Of a stretch of 64,000 nt of DNA, positions 1-11,943 are shown piece after piece. The notes beneath the pieces were generated by a model that did no database searches, was not told the origin of the DNA, and saw only the letters and a program-made list of their open reading frames with translations. Location: contig CP136066.1 of assembly GCA_032622095.1 (NCBI GenBank), forward strand, positions 230,582,961-230,646,960, given 5' to 3'. The first letter of the stretch is position 1; every line of letters starts with the position of its first letter. The DNA comes from Siphonodentalium dalli (lineage: Eukaryota; Mollusca; Scaphopoda; Gadilida; Siphonodentaliidae). The position numbers were made by a program, and so were the translations under genes.

Positions 1-886
1 AACAATATTTTTGTATGAATCTGTGTAAAGCTGAATCCAGCACAACATTCGATGGAAATTTTAACACCTAGTATAGATTGAAATTGTTCTCATTTGTTAA
101 TTTTAGTTTGTTTACCGTTATTACATTTTAATACGTTTTAATCACGTGGTTTCGAGTTGATGAGTAGTATTTTGGCAGCTATGAGAATACCCTATCATAT
201 TTTTCAAACAAGCTGCTATCTCATTTGTGTCCAAACTCTAACATTCTGACAAAAGCTGCCAGCCGAAGGATTCTCCTATAGATGTATGGACTGGTGTATT
301 CCACGAACCTCCGACTGGAAACATTGATCAAAATGTTATAGAAAACTATTGAGTATTTCCGAACAAATAAGGTAACCACTTGTTTTAGAAATAAACTAGT
401 ATTTGCTCGTAACAGTCAAAATACTATATTTTGTGTCAGATTCTCATAAATTATGTTTTTGTGCGTTTGCACTCGCCTCGGTCATTTTGAATGGGTGGTA
501 CTCCCCAACCTTGAAACCACGTGATTCTCCATACTTGTTATTAGTTATAGTGATGTGAAACACTCCGGTATGATGATCAAATAGAAACGGAGAATAATCT
601 TGCTCAAAGTAGTATTTTTTTTATAAATATTATATCCACATTGACAACAAACACCGCCATTCTTATATATTAATTAAATACAGTGACTCTCGATGGCGAA
701 ATCGTTTTCGTTAGCAGATAGTACCGTCCCGAATCGAGCAGTAAATATTTACAATTGCGCGTAGTTCAGACGATGCGCTCTGTGTAGTTGTCATAGCGCC
801 CGAATACTAACTTATTAGTTTCACGCATCCGAATAAGTACATAATATGTCTTTAATGTTGAGCCTTACATTTGACAACTATTACAG
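1..886 (+). other. Intron or upstream sequence of the HtrL-type gene
   Basis: AT-rich sequence without a convincing coding stretch. It ends in the 3' splice site TTGACAACTATTACAG directly before the HtrL exon. The part from about 610 to 860 is a diverged copy of 10606-10940, so the intron has been duplicated. No promoter or earlier exon could be identified. Confidence 0.5.
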
Positions 887-1686
887 GTCTCGAGGATGAA
901 CGCAGCCGTTTCACATTGGTGACGTCACTTTATGATATCGGCCGAGGAAGCTGGTCCAATCAAAATAGAGGATACGAACAGTATTTGGGATATCTATCGT
1001 TTGTACTGCAGTACGACGTCAATATTGTGGTTTTCATCGAACCGAAAGGAGTCAATTTCGTTTTACATCAGCGGAGGAATTGTTTAAACAGGACAAAAAT
1101 AGTCATTAGCAGTTACGGCGAGCAGGACATGTCCATATACGAGCGGCGATTGGACGAAATCCTCAAGTCGAGTAAATGGAACAAAGATAACAAGTTAAGG
1201 ACCTTAGCAGAGAACCATCCAAATTATATAGTCACCACCAACAGCAAACCAGGCCTCACGAAGTTAGCATCGGAGTTAAATCCATTTCATACAACGCACT
1301 TTTTCTGGGTAGATGCTGGTTATGGTCATGGTGAAAAATGGGTTTTTACTCAAAACATGGCATGGGCTCCTCGACCTCTTTTAGCGAATGACAAAAATGG
1401 GAAAGTGTTCCTTGTTCAGCTTTCGGATCCAGATACCTTCAGGGACAAAATGGACCGGTTTTACAAACTATCAGCCGAGCCAGCGTTTGCTGGGGGTTTC
1501 TTTGGAGGGGATGTAAATGCTATCACAAAACTGAGTTATGCTTTCAAGGAAATGTTCGTGAGAGCATTGGACGAAGGCTTCACGGATGACGACCAAGGAA
1601 CTCATTTACTTGTTCATTTCAACAAACCCGACTTATATTACACACCGAAAGGGAAGTGGAATGATGTATTTCAACGTTTCAAATGA
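887..1686 (+). CDS. Terminal coding exon of an HtrL/YibB-family protein
   Basis: About 265 codons ending in TGA. Visible family features in order are TSLYDIGRG near the start, a VVFIEP strand, a QRR...T stretch, a Tyr/Arg-rich DM.IYERR segment, NP/SK-type residues, and the signature FWVDAGYGHG near the middle. This pattern matches HtrL_YibB proteins (named from the E. coli htrL/yibB gene at the LPS-core locus and also present in invertebrates), whose biochemical role is not established. The exon is entered through the acceptor ACTATTACAG at 886; two bases complete the first codon, so at least one 5' exon lies outside the window. There is no ATG at the start of the open frame, which supports a spliced exon rather than an intronless gene. 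The C-terminus (DLYYTPKGKWNDVFQRFK) appears complete. A mobile element lies 62 bases after the stop. Family assignment is from motif memory; the exon structure is inferred. Confidence 0.72.
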
Positions 1687-1747
1687 TTGAATAGCGAAAT
1701 ATACTTAACCGTTTCATGGCGGAAGCTTACTGTTTGTTTTGCGAAAT

Positions 1748-2096
1748 CCCTGTACAATGCATTCTATTATATATGGGAGTCGACCATAGAGAATGCTTTG
1801 GCCTAACAAATTTTATATTATTTTTTTATAATTGTTTAAAATGTAAGAAAAAATTAAAACAAATGATAAAATTGTTAAATAATGTAAGAAAAAATTATAA
1901 AAATGATAAATTGGTAAAGAATATAAGAACAAATTATAAAAAGTGCAATAAAATGTAAGAAAAATTATAAAATTGTTGAAGAATATAAGAAAAATTTATA
2001 AAAATGACAAACAATTGTTAGGCCAATGCATTCTCTTATATATGCGTGGCGACCTATGGTCGACTCGCATATATAAGAGAATGCATTGGCACAGGG
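1748..2096. mobile_element. Free-standing P element (paired palindromes)
   Basis: It starts CCCTGTaCAATGCATTC and ends GAATGCATTGGCACAGGG. The left palindrome is decayed (about 1755-1802); the right one is intact (2023-2089, 67 nt). The spacer is an expanded AT-rich tandem repeat (period about 34, core TTGTTAAAGAATGTAAGAA). It separates the HtrL exon from its broken copy. Confidence 0.7.
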
Positions 2097-2268
2097 TCTT
2101 TAATGTTGCGCCAGCGCAAGGGTTAATCGTTAAATGTTCGTGAGAGCATTGGGCGAATGATACACGGATGAAGACCAAGGAACTCATTTACTTAATCATT
2201 TCAACAAGCCCGACTTATATTACACACCTAAAGACAAGTGGAATGATGTATTTCAACGTTTCAAATGA
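2097..2268 (+). pseudogene. Truncated duplicate of the HtrL exon 3' end
   Basis: From about 2131 the sequence repeats positions 1551-1686 of the HtrL exon with scattered substitutions and ends at the same stop codon. One substitution makes an in-frame TGA (GGC GAA TGA where the intact copy has GAC GAA GGC). The preceding TCTTTAATGTTG resembles intron sequence at about 849-860, so the copy joins a piece of intron to the exon end with the rest deleted. It cannot encode the domain. Confidence 0.8.
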
Positions 2269-2379
2269 TAACCACCTATTTGAACAAGAAATGCAGCCAT
2301 GGGCTGCGTCTGAAAAATAGCAAAACCTGTGTGGAATATTTTGTCAATTAGTATACATAGGGTCCATTTCAGAGTAGAA

Positions 2380-3945
2380 CCTCCACCTGAATATATGATT
2401 GTTGCACTTAAATTGAAGAATGATATAAAAGTGAAAATTTGGATATTTCGTGTTCAGTGAAGGCCAACGCTGTATTATCTGTTACAGGGAAATAGCCAGA
2501 TTTCTCTCCCCTGAATTATATCATCTGCGCTTGCAAGACATTTTTTTCGAATTGATACGATTACTTTTTATCTATTTCAAATATTTCTCAGCGCTCACAT
2601 AGATTTATTCGGGTGATAAAAAAAATTCTATTTCGAATATTTCTATTAGGGGGAAGAAGCTTATTTACTGTCATTCGCTCTGTCATATGATATGTTTGTG
2701 GTTTGAAGATGGTCAATTTGAGTAAAAAGTGGGTAAAATTGAGCGTTTTGTGCGTGCAAACCAAGGGGCATAACTGAACAAAGAAGCTAAAGTACAGACA
2801 GATGATTACACCTACAATTTCTGGCGAAACTAAAACATGCTTGATGGGATCTATGCATAAGGTATTGGCTCAGCATAGAGTTGAAGTACAGTACCCCCTC
2901 CTTGTTTGGCCAAAATTGCTGGAAATCGTGTTTTGCTACCTTTGAGAGACTTTCAAACTGGATAAATTAGTGACAATCTACTGAAATTTTGATATTTCCT
3001 ATCTTCGTCTGTGAGTTTCTATTCACAGTTTCGTATTGATAACTTTTGTGCTCTATATTAGGTGCATTTGCGTATAGTTTATGTCTCAGAAGCTATAAAT
3101 ACTATGGATTTCAGCTTGACAAGTCACTGAATGCTCACACAGGTCAAAAACCAAATTCAGCGTTGTATGGCTACTATGATTGGTGAAACACAAACATTAC
3201 GGTTCACATTTGGGGGAGGGTGGTGCTGTGGTTATATATGCATCAGTTACTCTGGAGGATAACTCTATTTTCCTTTAAGGTAGTAGTACACGATTTATCG
3301 GGTTGTTGTAGGGGGGTCTGGAAAATAGAACAATAAGTATCTGGGGGCGTACCAGCCAGTGTAGCCTGTGTTAAATGTGTCATTACTGGTTTGAAGGTTT
3401 AATTATTTTACAAACTGGAAAAGTTCACACACAAAATTGGATATGCAACAGGATGTTCGTATTCAGTGAAGGCCAACACTGTATTATTGGTTACAGGAAA
3501 ATATCCCGATATCTCTCTCCTGAATTCTGCCATCTGCGCTTAAAAGACGTTTTTTTTTCAAATTGATATGATTACTTTTTATCAATTTCAAATATTTCTC
3601 AGCTCTAACATAGATTTATTCGGGTGAAAGAAGCCTACTTACTGACATTCGCTGTGTCATGATCTGTTTTGGGGTTGAAAATAGTCAATTTGAGTAAAAT
3701 AATGGGTAAAATTGAGCGTTTTGTGCATGCAAACCAAGGGGCATAACTCAATGACATCTTGTTTACAAAGAAGCTAAAGTACAGACATATGATTGCATCT
3801 ACAATTTCTTTCGAAATTAAAACATGTCTGATAGGACCTATGCCAAAGATAATGGCTCAGCATTGGTTTGAAGTACAGTACCCCTTCCCAGGTTGGCCAA
3901 AATTGCTATAAATCCGTGTATTGCTACCTAATTTACTTTGTCTGG
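2380..3945. repeat. Tandem duplication of a ~600-bp segment
   Basis: Positions about 2395-2950 and 3345-3925 are diverged direct copies. Shared blocks include TTCAGTGAAGGCCAAC, ATCTGCGCTT and GCAAACCAAGGGGCATAAC. No coding potential is evident in either copy. Confidence 0.6.
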
Positions 3946-4786
3946 CGATTTGTGCAGGCATTTCGATACAGAAAGCTATGTGTTAGAAAACGAACGCAAA
4001 AAAATGTTATCAAAATGCATTTGTACCACAACTAACTACATGTACGTGATAAGTATAAAATTCAACATTTAGTGATTCTACCTAAATTTGCCTCTAAAGA
4101 GCATGCACTTCTATCGCAAGCTCATTGAATCAATCGTAGGACAAATGTTAGTAAAACCATTACACATCGAAGCTACAGGTTACACTCGTGTAAATATTTT
4201 CCATAGGCTTCAATGTTAACGTTTGTTGATCTGCATAAGAGGTAAAATGGAAACTGTTCAAACTGCCTTCGGATTATGTGAGCTTGACATCTGTGGAAAC
4301 TTTCCCAATAAAAAATCAACACCGTCTAGCAGGGAATCCACTTCAAATTTTCGTTTTTTCATAACTAGGGTCAGTTCCGCACTAAAAAAATATTGTCATT
4401 TATTTAATCACACTTTAAATTTCTAAAAGGCCACAACAGACTTCATATCATCTTTAATGAATGGGCCTCTTGGCAAATTAAGTTTGTGGGAGAATGATTC
4501 CTTGAATTTTTGTCAACAGTTTACTTTTAATTCATGCATCCAATCACATCCCAGAGTGTTTTAACTGTGAAACTTTTTACTCCTCCCGCAACCACAGGGG
4601 GGGGGGGGGGCTGCGTATGGTATTTACACCAGTGTAACCTACAGAAGTGTTACCGCTCATGTCATTATTTTGGTAAAGATACATTTTGTGTATGCATGAA
4701 TTAAAACAAAAGAGTAGAATCACATACACATTAAATGTATGGTATCCATTCCTAAACTACATAAAGTGTAGATTTACAAATACCGA
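3946..4786. other. No gene recognised
   Basis: AT-rich sequence with a short G run near 4600. The stretch about 3945-4055 is related to the inverted-repeat element at 10997-11410. No exon with credible splice sites was seen. Confidence 0.4.
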
Positions 4787-5253
4787 TTAAAGGCCCGCTT
4801 AATTTTCGAGTCTCCGATTATTTTTTTTATAGTGACTTGATATACAGTTTTAATAACAATCTATGCCATAAAATATGATTAAAATACTATAATTCATCAC
4901 TATTTGAAAAAAAGTGTCTCAGAAGATATCCACAGAGAAATAGAAAACTGCTGAAGACTACCCCCTCTGACACACAGAATGCAACAGAATTCAAACTTTT
5001 TCAATGAAAGGGGAAGAACGCTATCTATAATATATAGAGTTATTCCCCCTGCATTGAAAATAATACTGATTTTTACTTCAATCTTGGTGAAAAAAACGCG
5101 TTGGCAAATCAACAAAATCAACATGTCTACAGTTTATTACACCGGATAAGTTGATAATATAATGTTTTGGAGCTTCCTCTTTCAAATGGTATATAATATG
5201 GCATATATTTTATATAAAGTAATCTGGGGGTTCGAAAATTAAGTGGCGTTTAA
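4787..5253. mobile_element. TTAA MITE, family D
   Basis: TTAA flanks an inverted repeat: left TTAAAGGCCCGCTTAATTTT, right TTCGAAAATTAAGTGGCG before TTAA. Related copies occur at 11944-13101, 52064-52517 and 63316-63672. No transposase is inside, so it is non-autonomous. The sequence from here to 5770 holds nothing recognised. Confidence 0.7.
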
Positions 5254-5770
5254 ATAGTAAAATCTGGCTGCTCTAGCGACCATGCTTTTCAACGAATTTC
5301 GGACAAATTATATTGCTTCCATCTATATGTGGTCACCCCGACGATCCTTGTGAAGTATGGTAATGCTCGAATGAGGGATGTATGTGGGTTATGTTATACC
5401 GAAGAAAATTGATCACGGACGACAACCCATGCAAATAACTCAAAAACTTGAACAGCCCCCCTGTGATACAGTTCTTTAAAAACAGTACGATTATCGACTA
5501 GCGTTACACAAATGTACTAGAAAGACTTATTCAAGTCATATCATGTAGCAATCTGCAAGGCAGGTTGTCCCTCCCTAAGCTGATATAACCACTACCACTA
5601 CGTATACATAATGAAAGGATACATGACTGTTTTATTTAACATTCCCGATATCCAAATCTATTTTGGATTTACGATTAGATAGCGATTGGTAATCAATCAG
5701 AGTAACAGGTGCCACGCGATGTTAGGATTATATAGCGATTGGTATTCGATCTGGGTAACTGTGAGGACTG

Positions 5771-6169
5771 TACGATTCTAAGTTTACCATGTGCCAATGC
5801 ATTCTCTTATATATGCGAGTCGACCATAGGTCGCCTCGCATATATAAGAGAATGCATTGGCCTAAATTTTTTTTATCATTTTGTTTTATAAATTTTTCTT
5901 ACAATTTTTAGGACATAAAATAAAAAACATCCATTACCCTGCAGGGAGCCCCACACAATATATATAAGCATATAGAAGAGCGTCGTCTGTTCATGGTGTC
6001 TGGGGCTCTGTATGGGTGAAATTATAAAATTGTTAAAGAATACAAGAAAAAATTATTAAAATTGTAAAAAGTTGTTAGGCCAATGCATTCTCTTATATAT
6101 GTGAGGCGACCTATGGTCGACTCGCATATATAAGAGAATGCATTGGCACAGGGTAAACTTAGAATCGTA
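5771..6169. mobile_element. P element inside a short outer inverted repeat
   Basis: Palindromes lie at 5794-5860 and 6080-6146. The outer inverted repeat TACGATTCTAAGTTTACC is present on both sides and is unrelated to the family A ends. The spacer carries a segment with a GGAGCCCCACAC...TGGGGCTC hairpin, shared with 27.8, 43.0 and 10.2 kb. Confidence 0.7.
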
Positions 6170-6279
6170 GAAAATTGATATAAACAATAGCTTGTCTAAA
6201 TGAATATCAAGATATAATTGAATGGGGTGATTATATAAATAAATAAATAACGGAGATATTTTTAAATTAGCGTTGTTTT

Positions 6280-6635
6280 TTAACCCTTTACCCAACAAAC
6301 CGGCCAAAACCGGCCAAAATAAAGCTTCAACAGCCTAAAATATCTTCGGTCTGTCTCAATAGAACCATACAAATATGGATATCATTGGAACCGGCTCCTT
6401 GACGACATTGTGATAGTTACAGTTATGCCCTGTGCCAATGCATTCTCTTATATATGCGAGTCGACCATAGGCGCCTCGCATATATAGGAGAATGCATTGG
6501 CCTAAAAAAACAATTTTATAATTTTTAATGTGATAAGCCAATGCATTCTCTTATATATGCGAGGCGACCTATGGTCGACTCGCATATATAAGAGAATGCA
6601 TTGGCACAGGGTCGTTCTGTTGGGTAAAGGGTTAA
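6280..6635 (-). mobile_element. Family A TTAA MITE with nested P
   Basis: Bounded by TTAA at 6280-6283 and 6632-6635, with inverted ends CCCTTTACCCAACA. Palindromes at 6435-6500 and 6538-6604 are separated by a shortened spacer. The long asymmetric arm (CGGTTCCAATGATATCC, AGACAGACCGAAGATATT on the other strand) gives the orientation. Confidence 0.85.
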
Positions 6636-7108
6636 TGAGCGTGAATTTAGAAACATATCCTTATCCCACATTCCAAATTACTTAGAAATAGACCTGCCGA
6701 TAAACCGAACCAAGGACTTGTCGTTACTCGCATAGCTCTGCATGCATGTGAACGACGAAACGAAAAAGACATTTAATTTTTCAATGTTTATTGTTAATTG
6801 TCAGAACACAATACAGTATACGTCAGAACACAATACAGTATACGTCAAATTGCGCGTTGGCCTACATGTACATGCATGCGTCGAAACCAGATTCGAAAGC
6901 TTGTATGTTCAATTCGATAAACCTTGTGAAACTAAATATAGGCGCAACACTGCATGCCAGGCAGCGGGAAACATATAAACCATCCTGTTATCCAAATAAG
7001 GTCATATTGACCTTACTTGATATTTGAAATGCACATGCGTACGATGTCCTGATTTAAAAAAGTTAATCAGCATGTTATACATAAGAGGATATACAACCAG
7101 TCCCCAGT

Positions 7109-7207
7109 TTATAGCGGAATTTACAAAACAGTAAATTAGGCATGGAGAGAGCCTTTGGCGAGGTCCAGAGCTACTTTACTGGACGAGTTTTGTAAATTCC
7201 GCTATAA
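7109..7207. repeat. ~100-bp hairpin
   Basis: TTATAGCGGAATTTACAAAA pairs with TTTTGTAAATTCCGCTATAA across a short loop. It is a small foldback element. Confidence 0.6.
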
Positions 7208-7419
7208 AAATCAATGTGGACGAGTTGTGGATTATATTTATTACATGATCCAAAACCTCGATAAAACAAGTGAGACGTGAAAGGCCCACGATGACGTTTC
7301 ACGCAACTACATGTATGCGTTGGTTGTCCGAGAAAATAAATAGTCCCAGATAAATAAAGACTCTGACGTATTTAATGGCGTATATTTAATGAAATAACTT
7401 TTCACACTATTCATTCATA

Positions 7420-7860
7420 AAAAGATGGATTATCTCTTTAAATGACACATTTTAGATAGTTTCCTGGGTACGAAATAATATGTATGGGTTGGAAATCCCT
7501 GCCCCGAAATGAATTCTATCAATTAATATTGATTTTATCTCGATATTATTTTATTCAATTATTAGCACACTTCTTTGTTCTAGAAATATAACTTTTGGAT
7601 AGAGGCCTCCAGAGGCCCAACGAATGCGAGCCGTAAAATGTCTCCGATTGATTGTATCAAAAGTAATATTAAATGCGAATCAAGTAGATAAGACGTAGAT
7701 ACGCTTATTTTCAGTTAATTAACATTCCAAATAAAATCAATATTAATTGATAGACATGTTTCCGGACAGGGGTATTCGATTCGTATTTATTATTTATTCA
7801 TACCAAGGAAACTATAAAGATCATGTTGCTGAAGAGATAATCCACCTTTAAAGTTTCTTG
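7420..7860. mobile_element. Inverted-repeat element (~430 bp)
   Basis: GGATTATCTCTT on the left pairs with AAGAGATAATCC on the right; inner blocks such as ATCAATTAATATTGATTTTA also recur inverted. No ORF of note. It is followed by three copies of AATAGAATGGGTTTATT at about 7990-8040. Confidence 0.5.
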
Positions 7861-8071
7861 GAAAAATATTGCAAGCCATATAGTATTTTGAGACGTAGCG
7901 TACGGACAGTATATACACGACAAACCGCAAGTCAAATGCCACGTGGCACTATTTCCTGTCACGTAAAGAACGTTGCATATCGCAATTAATAGAATGGGTT
8001 TATTAATAGAATGGGTTTATTAATAGAATGGGTTTATTGAATGAATAAGGGTAGGATCATGTAATAAATAC

Positions 8072-8470
8072 TTAACCCTTTACCCAACAGAAGGGCCCTG
8101 TGCCAATGCATTCTCTTATATATGCGAGTCGACCATAGGTCGCCTCGCATATATAAGAGAATGCATTGGCTTAACACATTAAAAATTATAAAATTGTTAA
8201 AGAATGTAAGAAAAAATGGTAAAAGTGTTAAAAAAAGATTTTTTTTAGGGCAATGCATTCTCTTATATATGCGAGGCGACCTATGGTCGACTCGCATATA
8301 TAAGAGAATGCATTGACACATGGCATAACTGTAACTATCACAATGTGGTCACGGAGCCGGTTCCAATGATATCCATATTTGTATGGTTCTATTGAGACAG
8401 ACCGAAGATATTTTAGGCTGTTGAATCTTTATTTGGCCGGTTTTGGCCGGTTTGTTGGGTAAAGGGTTAA
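8072..8470 (+). mobile_element. Family A TTAA MITE with nested P
   Basis: Full-length copy with TTAA at 8072-8075 and 8467-8470. The left end TTAACCCTTTACCCAACAGA is followed closely by palindrome 1 (8103-8169); palindrome 2 is at 8250-8316. The right arm ends TTTGTTGGGTAAAGGGTTAA. The sequence from here to 9010 has no recognised gene. Confidence 0.88.
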
Positions 8471-9010
8471 AGCAAATGGGAGTTAAAAAGTATATTCTTT
8501 TATCACAGACATTGACATTTCCTAATGCTAACTGCCAACGGTGCTAACTGGGTTACCCTCCAAAATACCCTCTTTGGACATATGTAAGTGTTTTAGTGAG
8601 ATAGGTGAATTCAACTATACACTATTATAAACACGAGCAAGATAAAGGGATCTTGAGTGAACAAGAAGAAAAAAATCCGAGGAAGGGATGAAATATCGGG
8701 TAGGGGCTGATGGTAGCCTACTCTATGCATTTATTTTGTTCATGGCTTTTCGAAGAGGTTTATCGTTGTTGTTTTCTACTTGTCCGTGATTTAGCAGCTA
8801 TTTTTGTTGCACGATCCTGTCCACTCAGTTCAGATTCTTGTGAGCGGTAGTGAGCCTCCTATTGTCATAGCCACCACAAAGTCCAACCTGGCATGCCAGC
8901 ACACATCAATAAATTAGTGAAACTTCTGACAAACCGCATGTAGAAATGGTCCCAATCACACCATCAGAATATCACCAACGATGTCCACTGCAAGGTATAA
9001 GTAAACCAGA

Positions 9011-9219
9011 TTAACCCAACAGAAAGGCCCTGTGCCAATGCATTCTCTTATATATGCGAGTCGACCATAGGTCGCCTCGCATATATAAGAGAATGCACAA
9101 AAGTGGCTTTTTCGCTAAATGGAGATGTAACCGTGAGGTAAGTGGTCATAACTTGTATGTAAAACCCTTCGGGGTTTACACAAGTTATGACCACTTACCT
9201 CACGGTTACATCTCCATAA
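9011..9219. mobile_element. Truncated family A fused to a second hairpin element
   Basis: TTAACCCAACAGAAAGGCC is a shortened A end leading into a P palindrome at 9035-9097 that breaks off. It is followed directly by an unrelated palindrome (9117-9219: TGGAGATGTAACCGTGAGG and its reverse complement around GTAAAACCCTTCGGGGTTTAC). A relative of the second hairpin is at 18423-18575. Confidence 0.65.
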
Positions 9220-9239
9220 AAAACAGTCCACATGACAGT

Positions 9240-10124
9240 TAATCCATTCCTTATATAAGACGGCACACATGGAAGTCGATGGTTTATAACCATAAGGCGC
9301 TTCTGTTGATGTTGTGCGAATAATTAGTATTACTATACGATTTCCAGCATAAATAAGCATATGTAAGGTGTATTTATGCCAATTACATGTACAGAAATCG
9401 AGATTTTACCGTCTTGTTCAAGTAATTCACAAGCACTGTCATGTCAGTTACGTAGCAGATTTACATTTACTAACATTGCTTATTAATTGGCGAGCACGGT
9501 GTCGGCGACATAGAATTATTTCACGGATCTATGTTATTATAATTATATAGAATTTTAGATGTTAACAAACTACTTTTTAGTAATCAATTATGAGCCGAGA
9601 AAATAATGGTTTAATTTGGTTAAAGTTTTTTTTAATTTTGCCAAAATAAATCAGAATTGACCAAACTAATTGCACTGAGTGTAAATTAAACGGGACCTGA
9701 AAGTGATTTTTTGAAAGAAGGCCCCAAAATGACACGAACAGGAACTTGCCCGATAAAACCAACTAATAGTGGGACTAATTTGATGCTCTAGCTTTTCAAT
9801 GACCTAGGCCTATATGGAACGAGTGACAATAACATTCAGTACAATTACGGTATACTATGGAAGGTTAGTGATGGAAGATCAAAGCTTCTTTGAACAGTGA
9901 AATTATCTTCTGAAAGCCTGTGCAAATGTGAATTATCTGGGTGACATGATGATTTTGGCGCGCCGGACATGCCCATGGAATAAACCCCCCCCCCCGGAAT
10001 CACCGGGTCGCCTGTGGTTTGGGCTGGTGCATGGGACAATATTTTGTTTTACTTCTAATATCCATAAGCTTCATTATACACCAGCAAAATAAGTCATCAA
10101 TACAAGCCAAACGAATTAACTCAC
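9240..10124. other. No gene recognised
   Basis: AT-rich sequence downstream (in - orientation) of micro-exon 20. A terminal exon and polyadenylation site of that gene could lie here or further left, but none was clear enough to call. Confidence 0.35.
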
Positions 10125-10184
10125 CTATCTGATCTGCGGTTGATCCTTGCATTCTCATCCTGGCAATAACAGCTGCTACCGTCT
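10125..10184 (-). CDS. Micro-exon 20 (60 bp, phase 1-1)
   Basis: The acceptor CTTGTCTTTTTAG is pyrimidine-rich and the donor is ATAG followed by GTGAGTTAA. The exon enters with two bases and leaves with one, encoding (x)TVAAVIARMRMQGSTADQI. Exon 19 ends in A, giving AAG at the junction. This is the most 3' exon found; because it ends mid-codon, another exon must follow. Found from splice signals alone. Function unknown. Confidence 0.65.
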
Positions 10185-10605
10185 CTAAAAAGACAAGAAA
10201 TCCATTGTGTATAAGCGATGTTTAACCAATAGGGAGCCTCACACAGATGGAAGTGTGTACTACGGAGTGTCGTCTGCTGCAGTCTATGTGGGGCTCACGA
10301 AAGGTTAAAGGTATTGGTTTTGTTTTCCTCTTATCTTGTATTGGCCGACTTTTGTTAATTATGGTGCATGCATGTTGCGGGCCACGTTCTGCTTAATGCA
10401 GCCGAAAAACCTGATTAAATAGAGTTATTACAGTGTGTAAATGATGATTTATTGTATTAGCAATATGTTGGAATAATTGGCTTCTTTTAGTGTTTGCTTT
10501 CTTTAATGAATTTAATTGTCTGCTGTGTTATCCAATAGAGGCACAATAAAGCCTCTAGTGTCCCTATGGCTGTATCAAGCTTTTTAACAGTAATCTTTTG
10601 GGTAA

Positions 10606-10940
10606 TATTTACACTCAAAGCGATGTTAAGTAGTTATTTTACGAATATTAATCCAATTGACAACACACACCGTCACTCTTATATATTAATTAAATGCAAT
10701 GACGCTAGATGGCGAAATCGTTTGAGTTAGTTTATCGACGATTGTTGCGTCCCGAATTGAGATGTAAATATTTACAATTGAGCTTAGTTCAGACGATATT
10801 TTTTTATGGAGTCGTATGGTCGATTGCTTTGAAAGTTTCGGTGATGGTTAGTAGAATGCTACATTGCCCAGGTTGGCATAGAGCCTGAGAACTAACTTAT
10901 AAGTTTATCGCACTCGAACAAGTCCATAACATATCTTTAA
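10606..10940 (+). repeat. Duplicate of the intron upstream of the HtrL exon
   Basis: Blocks such as CTTATATATTAATTAAAT, GATGGCGAAATCGTTT and ATATTTACAATTG match positions 610-860 in the same order. No HtrL coding sequence follows, so this is another remnant of a duplicated HtrL locus. A short GGGAGCCTCACACAGA hairpin lies nearby at 10221-10310. Confidence 0.65.
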
Positions 10941-10996
10941 GACAGGGGTGTGAAGTTTGAATACTGTTTAACAGCGGATATGAGTGCCACTATTTA

Positions 10997-11410
10997 GGGT
11001 ACGTTCATACGCTGGCAATTTTGCACGATATATTTTACGGGCATTTCGTCATAGAAAACCACATGGTGCCAGAATATGAACGGAAACATGCACATACCAT
11101 GCATCTTTACCAAAGCTAACGACATAAGAAGTAAAATTGACGTAGTTCCACTTGTAACGGTACTACTGTAATTTGCCATCAAATACCTATAAGATTTATT
11201 CTTGCGATATCATTGCATGCTATTTACAGGCAAATTCCGGTAGCATCGCTACATGTGGAACTACAGAGATTTTACTTCACACGTAGTTAGTTGTGGCACA
11301 GATGCTTATATGCTTGTTTCCGTTCATATTCTGGCACCATATCGTTTTCTACGACAAAATGCCTGCAAACCATACCGCGCAAACTTGCCAGTGTATGAAC
11401 GTACCCTTAA
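10997..11410. mobile_element. Inverted-repeat element (~410 bp)
   Basis: AGGGTACGTTCATACGCTGG on the left pairs with the end CCAGTGTATGAACGTACCCT. Inner blocks such as TGGTGCCAGAATATGAACGG are also inverted. Partial relatives are at about 3945 and 50340. No coding sequence. Confidence 0.65.
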
Positions 11411-11848
11411 AAGCTCATGAGGTTCAACAGCACATAATGTACACTGACGTGTAGATCATCATGGGTTGTAATGTGTGTATATCGTATAACCACTTTTCTA
11501 TCAGCTATTGTCGTTATCAGAATACAATATAAATTAATCTATAACTATTCACATTAATTAATTAAGTTATATAGATTCATTGATTTGCACAGCACCTTGC
11601 ATTTAAGCAACAATATAATTGTTATGCATATCTCCATCCATTCTATTATTTCAATTACGCTGATTGAGGCAATACAATACGTTTGGAAAATTTGAAAGCT
11701 CGGTGAACCATGCCAGTTTAATTCATGTTAACTGAGAATAATATCGACTGGATTTTCATAATCACGTTGATTTAAATGCACCTATATATTAGTATATCAT
11801 GACAAGTGGTCGGAAGTGTTTAGTCGGGCCGCACATAGTAATACTCAC

Positions 11849-11872
11849 TTGCACGAAAGGGATCCACCATCA
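11849..11872 (-). CDS. Micro-exon 19 (24 bp, phase 1-1)
   Basis: The acceptor CTCTCTCTATTTCAG is excellent and the donor GCAA followed by GTGAGTATT is near consensus. It encodes (x)MVDPFRA with phase 1 at both ends. Found from splice signals alone. Confidence 0.65.
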
Positions 11873-11943
11873 CTGAAATAGAGAGAGCAATGTTTAAAAT
11901 GTATTCAGGGTTCCATACCAATAATAACCATACCACTATCACA

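Noticed and set aside
2258-2320. Strong - strand acceptor TTTTGCTATTTTTCAG as a terminal exon of the micro-exon gene
   Set aside because: The open frame after it runs antisense through the HtrL duplicate and the only nearby donor (GTGGTT) breaks the length rule; no support beyond the acceptor.
8034-8321. ORFs containing QCILLYMRVDHRSPRIYKRMH, seen many times in the window
   Set aside because: They are translations of the 67-nt palindromes of the P module, not genes.
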